Origin: a virus
DNA length: 27,268 bases
IMG/VR virus record: IMGVR_UViG_3300042934_000433
Location: 1-27,268 of that record
Reading direction: 5' to 3' (one strand)
The first letter of the stretch is position 1. Every line of letters starts with the position of its first letter. Position numbers and translations under genes: made by a program. A model generated the notes under the pieces. It made no database searches, was not told where the DNA came from, and worked only from the letters and a program-made list of their open reading frames with translations. Positions 14,947-20,001 of this stretch are shown in pieces.

Positions 14947-14974
14947 TGGGGTGAGTAACGGGACTCGAACCAGT
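14947..14974 (-). other. tRNA-His 3'-end fragment (att core)
   Basis: Read on the - strand, this gives the T arm (TTCGAGT loop, 3' stem CCCGT), the acceptor strand TACTCAC, then C and CCA. A C at discriminator position 73 before CCA is the hallmark of histidine tRNA. The 5' T-stem strand (ACTGG) has one mismatch, so the copy is not a working tRNA; no anticodon or D arm is upstream. This is what phages carry when they integrate into a tRNA gene. Confidence 0.65.
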
Positions 14975-15091
14975 TACGCACCGAGTCGGGAAACTGGCAA
15001 GATCCGCGGAATTACGCGGGAGTTCGGGGGTTCGGGTCCTCACTCGCCTAGGCAGAAATATGCAGGTTTCAGGGGTCATATGTAGGCACGC

Positions 15092-15307
15092 CTACGTCTC
15101 GCCGGCCTTCTCCTGCTTCCGCCGATGCTCAGCCACACGCCGCTCGAGACAATCCCGGACCATCTCACTAGCACTCGCAAACCCCTCGTCCTGCGCGATG
15201 GCCTTAGCCTCTTCCCACAGCTCGTCGGGTATGCGGATGCCGCGGATCGTCGTAGCGGGCTGATTCGGCATACGCGACAGTCTGCCACCGCTGGGCTCAC
15301 TGTTCAT
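15092..15307 (-). CDS. Ribbon-helix-helix regulator
   Basis: 71 residues from the ATG at 15307 (GGAGGAGGT site 6-7 bases upstream); longer in-frame starts would run through its promoter. Residues about 20-60 form an Arc/CopG-type ribbon-helix-helix: strand TTIRGIRIP, helix DELWEEAKAIAQDEG, turn FASASEMV, and a second helix (RDCLERRVAEH). Such proteins bind short palindromes as dimers. Three copies of TGTATGAACA lie over its start, its promoter and just upstream, so it most likely represses itself. Being next to attP, it could also influence integration. Confidence 0.75.
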   Translation of the reverse strand: MNSEPSGGRLSRMPNQPATTIRGIRIPDELWEEAKAIAQDEGFASASEMVRDCLERRVAEHRRKQEKAGET

Positions 15308-15398
15308 ACAGATACCTCCTCCCCATTCAGACAGGGTAGCCCCGGTGTATGAACACCTCAACTTCGACTCCAAATACCACACATCTGTATGAACAGAT
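15300..15398. promoter_or_regulatory. Three operator copies (TGTATGAACA)
   Basis: Identical 10-mers lie at 15301-15310 (reverse orientation, over the RHH start), 15346-15355 (in GGTGTATGAACACC) and 15386-15395 (in ATCTGTATGAACAGAT). Each has inverted arms around a 4-base ATGA centre. Spacings of 45 and 40 bp put them at roughly four helical turns from each other. Confidence 0.7.
15333..15361 (-). promoter_or_regulatory. Promoter of the RHH gene
   Basis: On the - strand, TTGAGG (15361-15356), a 17-bp spacer and TACCCT (15338-15333). The middle operator copy fills part of the spacer, so binding would block RNA polymerase. Transcription would start about 20 bases before the RHH start codon, leaving room for its Shine-Dalgarno. 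Confidence 0.5.
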
Positions 15399-15447
15399 CG
15401 CCAATGTCGTACAACCCCTCTAGCGAGTTGCGAGATCGTTACCATTT

Positions 15448-15467
15448 TGTCCCCCAAAAGGGGGACA
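15448..15467. repeat. Perfect 8-bp inverted repeat
   Basis: TGTCCCCC (15448-15455), AAAA loop, GGGGGACA (15460-15467). No T-run follows on either strand, so it is more likely a protein-binding dyad or RNA hairpin than a terminator. It lies in the 371-base stretch between the RHH and repressor genes, which otherwise holds the operators and one doubtful ORF. Confidence 0.45.
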
Positions 15468-15582
15468 GCGCTATCCGAGTTCACCGCCCGCATGTCGGAC
15501 AGGCGGGTTAGCCTCAGAGTGCTCCCCGGGACGCACCGTGCGCCGTCCAGGCAAACGGGGAAGCGTCATCCTGGGGGACCAC

Positions 15583-15747
15583 ATGGGCGTATGCGGTATC
15601 GGACTTACCTGTGAGCTGATCTGTCCGGCCAAAAAGCCGGGCCACGAATGCACGCTGAGCATGCTCGAGTTCGCGGAGCTACTTGATACGCGCCTCAACG
15701 TCGCGCCACAGGGCAGCGAAGCTTTGATGCCCGTAGGTGTTGTGTAG
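15583..15747 (+). CDS. Doubtful 54-residue Cys-rich ORF
   Basis: Starts MGVCGIGLTCELICPAKK with a TGGGGGA ribosome-like site 5-6 bases upstream. Four Cys and a His (C-x5-C-x3-C-x7-H-x-C) could bind zinc. Its last 69 bases lie antisense to the repressor gene, and no promoter is visible, so it may be chance. A - strand frame in the same place is Ser/Pro-rich and looks no better. Confidence 0.2.
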   Translation: MGVCGIGLTCELICPAKKPGHECTLSMLEFAELLDTRLNVAPQGSEALMPVGVV

Positions 15748-16011
15748 GTAGTCCGCGAGCGTCGCCACCTGAATGATGTCCAACTTCTGTGGCGGCGTTT
15801 TCAACCACCTATAGAACGTCTTGGAAGACATGCCGGCCTCTTCGGCAGCGCTCGTGACGTTCACTTGATCGTCGTTGGCGATGTTCTCGCGAATCACCCG
15901 CATCAACTCGATTGCGCGCGCGCGCGCCAATTCTCGGCCTCCAGCGGTCGCCATAGCGGTTGAGTCTAGCGTCACGGTCCCTAAGAGTTCCCACTTCTGA
16001 GGCTGATACAT
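15679..16011 (-). CDS. HTH repressor (candidate immunity repressor)
   Basis: 110 residues, ATG 16011 with AGGA 6 bases upstream. Residues about 50-85 form a helix-turn-helix (VTSAAEEAGMSSKTFYRWLK), followed by a short helical tail; there is no RecA-cleavable or metallopeptidase domain. It is transcribed away from the early genes, with an 18-bp dyad (16034-16051) 23 bases before its start and a near-identical dyad over the start of the divergent early gene. That layout is the classical cI-like position. The small size resembles the compact repressors of several actinophages. The repressor function is inferred from layout. Confidence 0.65.
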   Translation of the reverse strand: MYQPQKWELLGTVTLDSTAMATAGGRELARARAIELMRVIRENIANDDQVNVTSAAEEAGMSSKTFYRWLKTPPQKLDIIQVATLADYLHNTYGHQSFAALWRDVEARIK

Positions 16012-16033
16012 AGCGGATCCTACAACGATTCAC

Positions 16034-16051
16034 ATTCTCAGTTGTGAGAAT
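16034..16051. promoter_or_regulatory. Switch operator 1
   Basis: ATTCTCAGTTGTGAGAAT: 7-bp arms around GTTG. It lies in the upstream region of the repressor gene, 76 bp from operator 2, which differs at only two positions. Confidence 0.7.
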
Positions 16052-16083
16052 CCGAAGTTCCGCAAATCTGCCGTATCAGGCTG

Positions 16084-16112
16084 TAGACAGCGACCTCGGT
16101 GCGGCGTACATT
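16084..16112 (+). promoter_or_regulatory. Early promoter with leaderless start
   Basis: TAGACA (16084-16089), a 17-bp spacer and TACATT (16107-16112). The ATG of the first early gene (16120) is 7 bases after the -10, at the expected transcription start, so the mRNA would have no leader. Operator 2 overlaps the -10 and start codon. Confidence 0.7.
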
Positions 16113-16127
16113 CTCAGTTATGAGAAC
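16110..16127. promoter_or_regulatory. Switch operator 2 over the early start codon
   Basis: ATTCTCAGTTATGAGAAC: TTCTCA and TGAGAA arms around GTTA; 16 of 18 bases match operator 1. The ATG of the early gene is inside the dyad, so a bound repressor would block initiation directly. Confidence 0.7.
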
Positions 16128-16545
16128 TCCCGCACTCCCGGCTCAGCAGATCAGCCGGCTCCTAGCCACCCAGGGTCGTGACTACGACTGGTTGGCTGAG
16201 GCGTCGGGAATCCATGCTGACAAGCTCCACGCCGTCATTGTTGACGGCACCCAGCCCCTCACCTTCGAGGACGCTGCGGTCATCGCAGACACTCTCGGAT
16301 GTGACCTTCCGTTTCTCATTCATGGGACAGAGGAAGTCGCGGTGGGTATCCCGCAGATCGCCTCAATGCTGGGAGTTTCGACCGACACCATCTATCGGAT
16401 GGTTCGGGGCGGGGACATCCCCGGTTTCAAGATGAAAGGCGTCTGGCGCTTCTTCCCCTCCGAGGTGAAGGAACACGTCAAGGCTCCGAAGGTCGACCCG
16501 TGGGCTCAGTCCGCGCGGTCCCGTTCCCGGAAGCGGGTGGCCTAA
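16120..16545 (+). CDS. Two-domain Cro-like / excisionase-like regulator
   Basis: 141 residues from the leaderless ATG 16120. Residues about 8-67 resemble an Xre/Cro-type HTH (ISRLLATQGRDYDWLAEASG, then a second helix pair ending DLPFLIHG). Residues 76-112 form an excisionase/MerR-type winged helix (IPQIASMLGVSTDTIYRMV, then GVWRFFPSEV). The tail is strongly basic. As the first gene of the early operon, controlled by operator 2, it is placed like Cro; the second domain is typical of Xis. One protein may do both jobs. The stop shares one base with the next ATG. Confidence 0.75.
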   Translation: MRTPALPAQQISRLLATQGRDYDWLAEASGIHADKLHAVIVDGTQPLTFEDAAVIADTLGCDLPFLIHGTEEVAVGIPQIASMLGVSTDTIYRMVRGGDIPGFKMKGVWRFFPSEVKEHVKAPKVDPWAQSARSRSRKRVA

Positions 16546-17018
16546 TGGACATCGTTCGGTTCTTCTCCCGGACCCTCGCCACCCAGACGGGGTGCGTCGA
16601 GTGGCAGGGCGCCTCCTCGCCGACCGGGTACGGGAAGGTCAAGTTCGACGGGAAGGCGCGTGACACTCACCGCGTGTCGTGGATGCTGACACACGGCGAG
16701 ATCCCGCCGGCTACTGATGTGTGCCACCGATGCGACAACCGGATCTGTGTGAACCCGCGGCATCTGTTCCTCGGATCGCGCGCTGACAACATGCGTGACG
16801 CTCAGAGCAAGGGGCGGTTGAATCTCGCCGCTGCGCGGGCTGCACATCCGAAGGCCCTGAGTGACGCCGACGTGCGGGAGATCGACCGACTCGTAGCGAC
16901 GGGACTCTACTCGCAGGAGCGCATCGCTACCCGGTTTGGTGTGCATCGCCAGACGGTGTCGAAGATCAAGCACCGCCAGCTTCCTCGCTACCGCGCGTTG
17001 CTGGGAGGTGGTCGCTGA
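16545..17018 (+). CDS. HNH_3-type endonuclease with C-terminal HTH
   Basis: 157 residues. The nuclease part begins at C-V-E-W-Q-G and W-M-L-T-H-G. Its core V-C-H-R-C-D-N-R-I-C-V-N-P-R-H-L-F-L-G (residues 59-77) has the Cys/His zinc ligands and catalytic His61/His73 with Asn70, followed by the usual S-R-A-D-N-M-R-D-A segment. Residues 105-142 add a resolvase-like HTH (YSQERIATRFGVHRQTVSKIK). This is the layout of free-standing homing endonucleases of phages. It overlaps both neighbours by one base, so it is set in the early operon instead of inside an intron. Confidence 0.85.
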   Translation: MDIVRFFSRTLATQTGCVEWQGASSPTGYGKVKFDGKARDTHRVSWMLTHGEIPPATDVCHRCDNRICVNPRHLFLGSRADNMRDAQSKGRLNLAAARAAHPKALSDADVREIDRLVATGLYSQERIATRFGVHRQTVSKIKHRQLPRYRALLGGGR

Positions 17019-17170
17019 TGTCTGATCGTGAGTTTGCGTTCGGTCAGTACCTGTCGCGTATTGGCGGCACGGATTGGACAGATACCCAGGTCGAGTCGGC
17101 TCAGGCTGACTTCAACGCCGGCGCTGACTGGATGCGCGCGTTCATGAGCGCAAACGGGGAGGCGTCGTGA
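17018..17170 (+). CDS. 50-residue protein of unknown function
   Basis: Starts MSDREFAFGQYLSRIGG; the ATG overlaps the HNH stop, with GGGAGGTGG about 7 bases upstream as ribosome site. Helical, with F-A-F-G-Q-Y and an A-D-F-N-A-G-A-D-W segment; soluble, acidic. No family recognised. Good ribosome site and coupling argue that it is real. Confidence 0.6.
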   Translation: MSDREFAFGQYLSRIGGTDWTDTQVESAQADFNAGADWMRAFMSANGEAS

Positions 17171-17244
17171 TCGTGTCTCGTCCTGTTCCGGACATCCTCA
17201 CGGAAGACCCTCCACTCCCCACGGACATCCCCGAACTCGAGTAG
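17167..17244 (+). CDS. 25-residue ORF
   Basis: GTG start overlapping the previous stop (GTGA); encodes MIVSRPVPDILTEDPPLPTD plus five residues, proline- and acid-rich. It is the last reading frame before the structured non-coding block. It may be a remnant of a longer gene or chance coupling. Confidence 0.3.
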   Translation: MIVSRPVPDILTEDPPLPTDIPELE

Positions 17245-17330
17245 CACCCGCTACACCGGCCCCCGTCGCAGTCACATGCGACCCGGGCACTAATCGTCGC
17301 GCCGTCGTGCGGGCGATTCCACAACTGAAT

Positions 17331-17637
17331 CCCGCTCTATCCCGGATACCACCGGCAGAACATGAGGCGGGCTAACTCAATAGCTGAACTAACTCGGAAG
17401 TTTTCTGTTAGCGGTGACGCGGAACGTGTGCCGATCGCAGTAGCCGGGGAGACCCCGCAGTAGGCGGAGTCGAAGGGAATCAATGACTGGGAACTTGAAG
17501 CGTTCGCCAGTCCAGAGTCAGGCGCTAGACGCCTGATACATCGATTTTCGGATTGGTAGCTACGGGGACCACACCACCTCATGCCCGCAAGGGACGGTGT
17601 GGTCGCTACACGAACGGTAGGGGCGTAGAGGCGTCCC
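17331..17637 (+). ncRNA. Candidate structured non-coding RNA
   Basis: No convincing protein is encoded between 17245 and 17707, yet at least six hairpins line up. GCTAAC/GTTAGC (17371/17407) encloses AACT-CGGA-AGTT; CGGGG-AGA-CCCCG is at 17445-17457. GACTGG/CCAGTC (17485/17507) encloses GAAC/GTTC. TCAGGCG/CGCCTGA (17518-17536) follows. GTAGC + GACCACACC (17556, 17567) pair with GGTGTGGTC + GCTAC (17596-17609), topped by CCC-GCAA-GGG. Last is GGGGCG/CGTCCC (17620/17632). The GNRA tetraloop favours the + strand. Group I intron core motifs are not recognised. It precedes an HNH gene, so a mobile ribozyme or a novel regulatory RNA are both possible. Confidence 0.5.
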
Positions 17638-17707
17638 GTTGATCGTTCAGGAACGGACCAGTCCAGCGCTGCCGGCAGGCATCCACGTTCGAGCCGTGGA
17701 AGCGCAC

Positions 17708-18118
17708 ATGGAACTAGCAGAGCGCTTGAAAGCCCGGGTCTCCATCAGCGCCTCGGGCTGCTGGGAATGGACCGGGTCGCGCAACCTCAAGGGGTACGGA
17801 CACATGAGGGTCGGTGGCCAGATTCGCACCGTGCACCGACTGTCGTACCTGACTTTCGTCGGGCCGATCCCTGACGGGTACTTCATCTGCCATCGCTGCG
17901 ACAACCGGTGCTGCCTCAACCCCGAACACCTCTTCGCGGGCACGCCGGCAGACAACACCCGCGACGCCATCGCAAAGGGGCGCTTGCCTCAGTCCCAGCG
18001 TAAATGCGTCGGTCGCCATAGCGAGAGCGAGTACCGGCTGATATCAGGCAAGGTTCGCTGCCAGGCATGCGAGCGCGAGCGCGGGAGCCGACGTCGGGCC
18101 AGAGCTCGAGCCGCGTAA
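17708..18118 (+). CDS. HNH_3-type endonuclease with C-terminal zinc ribbon
   Basis: 136 residues from ATG 17708 (GGAAG upstream); a longer TTG start at 17639 would run into the structured block. The core [19 protein letters not shown] (residues 60-78) matches the first HNH gene, with His62, Asn71 and His74 as active-site residues. The C-terminus differs: instead of an HTH it has Cys100, His104, Cys118 and Cys121, a likely zinc ribbon. It stands alone between the structured block and a 14-bp hairpin, not coupled to its neighbours, which suggests a separate insertion. Confidence 0.85.
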   Translation: MELAERLKARVSISASGCWEWTGSRNLKGYGHMRVGGQIRTVHRLSYLTFVGPIPDGYFICHRCDNRCCLNPEHLFAGTPADNTRDAIAKGRLPQSQRKCVGRHSESEYRLISGKVRCQACERERGSRRRARARAA

Positions 18119-18122
18119 CGAC

Positions 18123-18164
18123 TTGTGGGGTTCGGTTCGGCATTGGGGGGACCGAACCCCACAA
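18123..18164. repeat. Perfect 14-bp inverted repeat after the HNH gene
   Basis: TTGTGGGGTTCGGT (18123-18136) and ACCGAACCCCACAA (18151-18164), loop 14 nt. No T-run follows on the + strand, so it is not a typical terminator; it could stabilise the mRNA end or mark the boundary of the HNH-RNA unit. Confidence 0.6.
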
Positions 18165-18188
18165 CACACAAACGAATGGGGAGGGGCG

Positions 18189-18353
18189 ATGCTGCTCAAC
18201 CAGCGCACGTGGAACGTCTCGAAGACTCGCGACGGCAAGCCGAAGGTCACCCTGTACGAGAACGGCCGGCCGTTGCTGTCCCGCCCCGTCGACACGGTCG
18301 TCAAGGGCAACCAGTTCGGGCGACTCTGGTCCGAGAGCAACGCGGGCGAATGA
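18189..18353 (+). CDS. 54-residue protein of unknown function
   Basis: Starts MLLNQRTWNVSKTRDGKPKV with GGGGAGGGG about 4 bases before the ATG. Beta-rich and basic (KVTLYENGRPLLSRPVD), like a small SH3-type or hairpin fold; no family is recognised. It begins a tightly packed run of small early genes reaching to 20.7 kb. A frame extended upstream of 18189 would read through the 14-bp hairpin and is rejected. Confidence 0.6.
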   Translation: MLLNQRTWNVSKTRDGKPKVTLYENGRPLLSRPVDTVVKGNQFGRLWSESNAGE

Positions 18354-18604
18354 TGACTCAGGACTACAGGCGGACGGCGAAACGGTACCGCCACCTCACA
18401 ACCGCAACCAGCATCCTCACCGGACTCACCACCGGCCTCGGGTTCACTGTCATGTTCACCAACCTGTGGGCGGGACTGTTCATCCTCGGGTGTTCGACGG
18501 TGCTGGTTCTTGTGGGTTTGTGTGTCCGTTCCGAGGCGGTTGAGGTGGGGCGGTTGGCGGCGTCTCAGTCCCGCATGACCACATGGAACCGGAGGGCGTC
18601 ATGA
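18353..18604 (+). CDS. Two-TM membrane protein
   Basis: 83 residues from ATG 18353 (the ATG at 18350 is an equal alternative, overlapping the previous stop). A basic N-terminus (RRTAKRYRH) is followed by two hydrophobic segments, residues about 16-36 (ATSILTGLTTGLGFTVMF) and 39-60 (WAGLFILGCSTVLVLVGLC), then a polar tail. The topology suggests both ends in the cytoplasm. Early-expressed membrane proteins of phages often alter host membrane or exclusion functions; nothing more specific can be said. Confidence 0.6.
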   Translation: MTQDYRRTAKRYRHLTTATSILTGLTTGLGFTVMFTNLWAGLFILGCSTVLVLVGLCVRSEAVEVGRLAASQSRMTTWNRRAS

Positions 18605-18987
18605 CCGCTATCGAAGATGCCCGCGCCGCACTTGTCTACTACGAGAGCGGGATCGACCACTCCGGCGAGAGTCTGACCGGCGAGGGTCCGTTGAAGTTTC
18701 CGGCGCCTGACCCTGTGGAGCGTGATGCGGGCCGTCGGTTGGCAACCGCGATCCGCACGTTGATCGCCGAGCACGACCGTCTGACCGCCGACTTGGCTCT
18801 GTACCAGGAGCACGCAGGTCTCACGTTTCCCCGGCCCCTGAAGTTCGCCCCGACCACCGACGCGCAGGTCGACGCCGCGTACGACGCGTTCTACGAGTCG
18901 ATCCACAGCGCGGGTGTTTACGGGCAATGGCGGACCGGCATCCGGGCCGCTCTCGAGGCCGCAAGGGACGCGGGCGATGCGTCGTGA
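18601..18987 (+). CDS. Small helical protein, paralogue A
   Basis: 128 residues, ATG overlapping the previous stop, with GGAGGG upstream. Begins MTAIEDARAALVYYESG, continues with a helix A-I-R-T-L-I-A-E-H-D-R, and ends T-D-A-Q-V-D-A-A ... R-A-A-L-E-A-A-R-D-A. The same order of motifs recurs in the gene at 19132, so the two are duplicates. Fully soluble, probably alpha-helical. Function unknown; similar small proteins are common in actinophage early regions. Confidence 0.6.
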   Translation: MTAIEDARAALVYYESGIDHSGESLTGEGPLKFPAPDPVERDAGRRLATAIRTLIAEHDRLTADLALYQEHAGLTFPRPLKFAPTTDAQVDAAYDAFYESIHSAGVYGQWRTGIRAALEAARDAGDAS

Positions 18988-19135
18988 CCACCTTGCGTGG
19001 GTGAACGGTCGCCCCGGATGGACCCGCCACGAACGCAACCACACCCTCCACGACGCCATCCTCTACGGGCTCATAACAGCCCTCACCCTCCACGCCATCC
19101 TCACGATCGCATTCAGCCCACGGAGGCAGAAATGA
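18977..19135 (+). CDS. 52-residue single-TM protein
   Basis: ATG 18977 overlaps paralogue A by 11 bases. His/Arg-rich start (MRRDHLAWVNGRPGW), then one hydrophobic segment (residues about 28-47, AILYGLITALTLHAILTIAF), then SPRRQK. Probably a small inner membrane protein with the basic tail inside. It separates the two paralogues 18601 and 19132. Confidence 0.55.
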   Translation: MRRDHLAWVNGRPGWTRHERNHTLHDAILYGLITALTLHAILTIAFSPRRQK

Positions 19136-19434
19136 CCGCTCTCGACGACGCCCTCGCCGCACTGGCGGAACAGCAGCAGTGGATGGATACCCACCGCCAT
19201 CACCACAGCGCGCGCAAGTCTGACGTGAAGGCGTTGGCATCCGCTCTCCGTGCCCTCATTGTCGAGCACGAGTGCCCGATCACCGACGCACAGGTTGAGG
19301 CGGCGGCGAAGGCCCTGGCTGAGACGTTCGGGGAAGAGCCGCATCTTCCGTGGGACCGCTGGGGCGAACTATCCCGGGACGAGTTCCGGGCCGACGCTCG
19401 CGCCGCTCTGGAAGCCGCGAGGGACGCGTCATGA
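19132..19434 (+). CDS. Small helical protein, paralogue B
   Basis: 100 residues; ATG overlaps the previous stop. Begins MTALDDALAALAEQQQ, has A-L-R-A-L-I-V-E-H-E-C in the middle, and ends T-D-A-Q-V-E-A-A ... R-A-A-L-E-A-A-R-D-A-S, the same three blocks as paralogue A. It lacks the P-A-P-D-P-V-E region of A and has an extra H-H-H-S-A-R-K segment. A likely tandem duplicate that diverged. Confidence 0.6.
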   Translation: MTALDDALAALAEQQQWMDTHRHHHSARKSDVKALASALRALIVEHECPITDAQVEAAAKALAETFGEEPHLPWDRWGELSRDEFRADARAALEAARDAS

Positions 19435-19685
19435 ACGCTGCTGATGCTGACGACGCACTCACCGAAGCCATCGGCTACCGGGACGAAGCACTCCGAATCC
19501 TCGAACAAGCGCAGGCAGGCGTTGAACACGCCGAGTCCGCAATGTACGTCGCCAGGTCGAACCGTGACTCCGCTGAACGCCACCTTGAGGCGATGGAGAA
19601 GTGGGTTGCATCACGGGAACGGGTGCTGCGGGAGTTGACCATCGCCAACGACGGCGGGTATCAGCCGGAGGGAAGCGCGACGTGA
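19431..19685 (+). CDS. 84-residue coiled-coil protein
   Basis: ATG overlaps paralogue B. Residues about 5-70 are one long amphipathic helix (EAIGYRDEALRILEQAQAG, EHAESAMYVARSNRDSAERH) likely to form a coiled coil, ending in a short polar tail. No family recognised; structural or adaptor role possible. Confidence 0.55.
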   Translation: MNAADADDALTEAIGYRDEALRILEQAQAGVEHAESAMYVARSNRDSAERHLEAMEKWVASRERVLRELTIANDGGYQPEGSAT

Positions 19686-19855
19686 GCGAATACACAGACG
19701 CGATGGACGACAAGTACGGCGACTGCCGAGATTGCCACGGCTTTGGAGTCGCGTACATCGGGGAGAACGGCGGGCGCGGGAAGGCAGGCGTGCTGTGCCC
19801 CGTCTGCGACGGGACCGGCAAAGCCCACCAATCGACCGATTCGGTGTCGTCGTGA
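19682..19855 (+). CDS. Small zinc-finger protein with two CxxCxGxG motifs
   Basis: 57 residues from GTG, overlapping the previous stop by GTGA. Two motifs, C-R-D-C-H-G-F-G (residues 15-22) and C-P-V-C-D-G-T-G (39-46), are those of the DnaJ cysteine-rich zinc finger; a full DnaJ has four. The pair is sufficient for one zinc centre. It may bind unfolded host protein or a partner such as DnaK, or simply be a small zinc-binding phage protein. Confidence 0.65.
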   Translation: MSEYTDAMDDKYGDCRDCHGFGVAYIGENGGRGKAGVLCPVCDGTGKAHQSTDSVSS

Positions 19856-20001
19856 ACCGTCCCACTGATCTTGGCCCTATGGGTGAAGCCGCCCCCGTGA
19901 AGGGTGTGCGCAGGAACCACGGCCCGAACCTGTTCGCCATTGTCGGGCTGCTGTTCGCGGCCGTCACCATCTGTCTTCTCATCGTGGAGGTAACCCTGTG
20001 A
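19852..20001 (+). CDS. 49-residue single-TM protein
   Basis: GTG start overlapping the zinc-finger gene. A polar N-terminal half (PVKGVRRNHGPN) is followed by one TM segment (residues about 27-46, LFAIVGLLFAAVTICLLIV) and a very short C-terminus, so the bulk is probably cytoplasmic. Its stop overlaps the next start (GTGA at 19998). Confidence 0.5.
   Translation: MNRPTDLGPMGEAAPVKGVRRNHGPNLFAIVGLLFAAVTICLLIVEVTL

Larger units (their letters stand above)
14880..15095. other. attP: Candidate attP attachment site
   Basis: A core carrying a tRNA 3' end (14947-14974) is flanked by candidate arm-type repeats. ATGTAGGC occurs at 14880-14887 and 14892-14899 on one side and at 15080-15087 on the other, where an inverted GCCTAC (15090-15095) follows. 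Within the core, dyads GACTCG/CGAGTC (14962, 14982) and CCAGTT/AACTGG (14970, 14992) interleave. The distances (arms about 50-90 bp from the core) fit a lambda-type attP. It lies between the integrase operon and the regulators. Confirmation needs the host tRNA-His sequence. Confidence 0.65.

Noticed and set aside
15471-15698. 75-codon - strand frame downstream of the repressor
   Set aside because: Ser/Pro-rich product, no ribosome site, no recognisable fold; crosses the doubtful + strand Cys-rich ORF.
17337-17582. 81-codon - strand frame within the structured block
   Set aside because: No ribosome site, unusual composition, and the DNA is explained better by paired RNA arms.
18123-18164. Intrinsic terminator after the second HNH gene
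   Set aside because: Perfect stem but no T-run on the + strand; listed as an inverted repeat instead.
17245-18188. Group I intron or HEARO/IscB-type element
   Set aside because: I could not find the P/Q/R/S core of group I introns or an interrupted gene whose halves join, and the nuclease is HNH_3, not IscB. Kept only as an alternative to be tested with Infernal.
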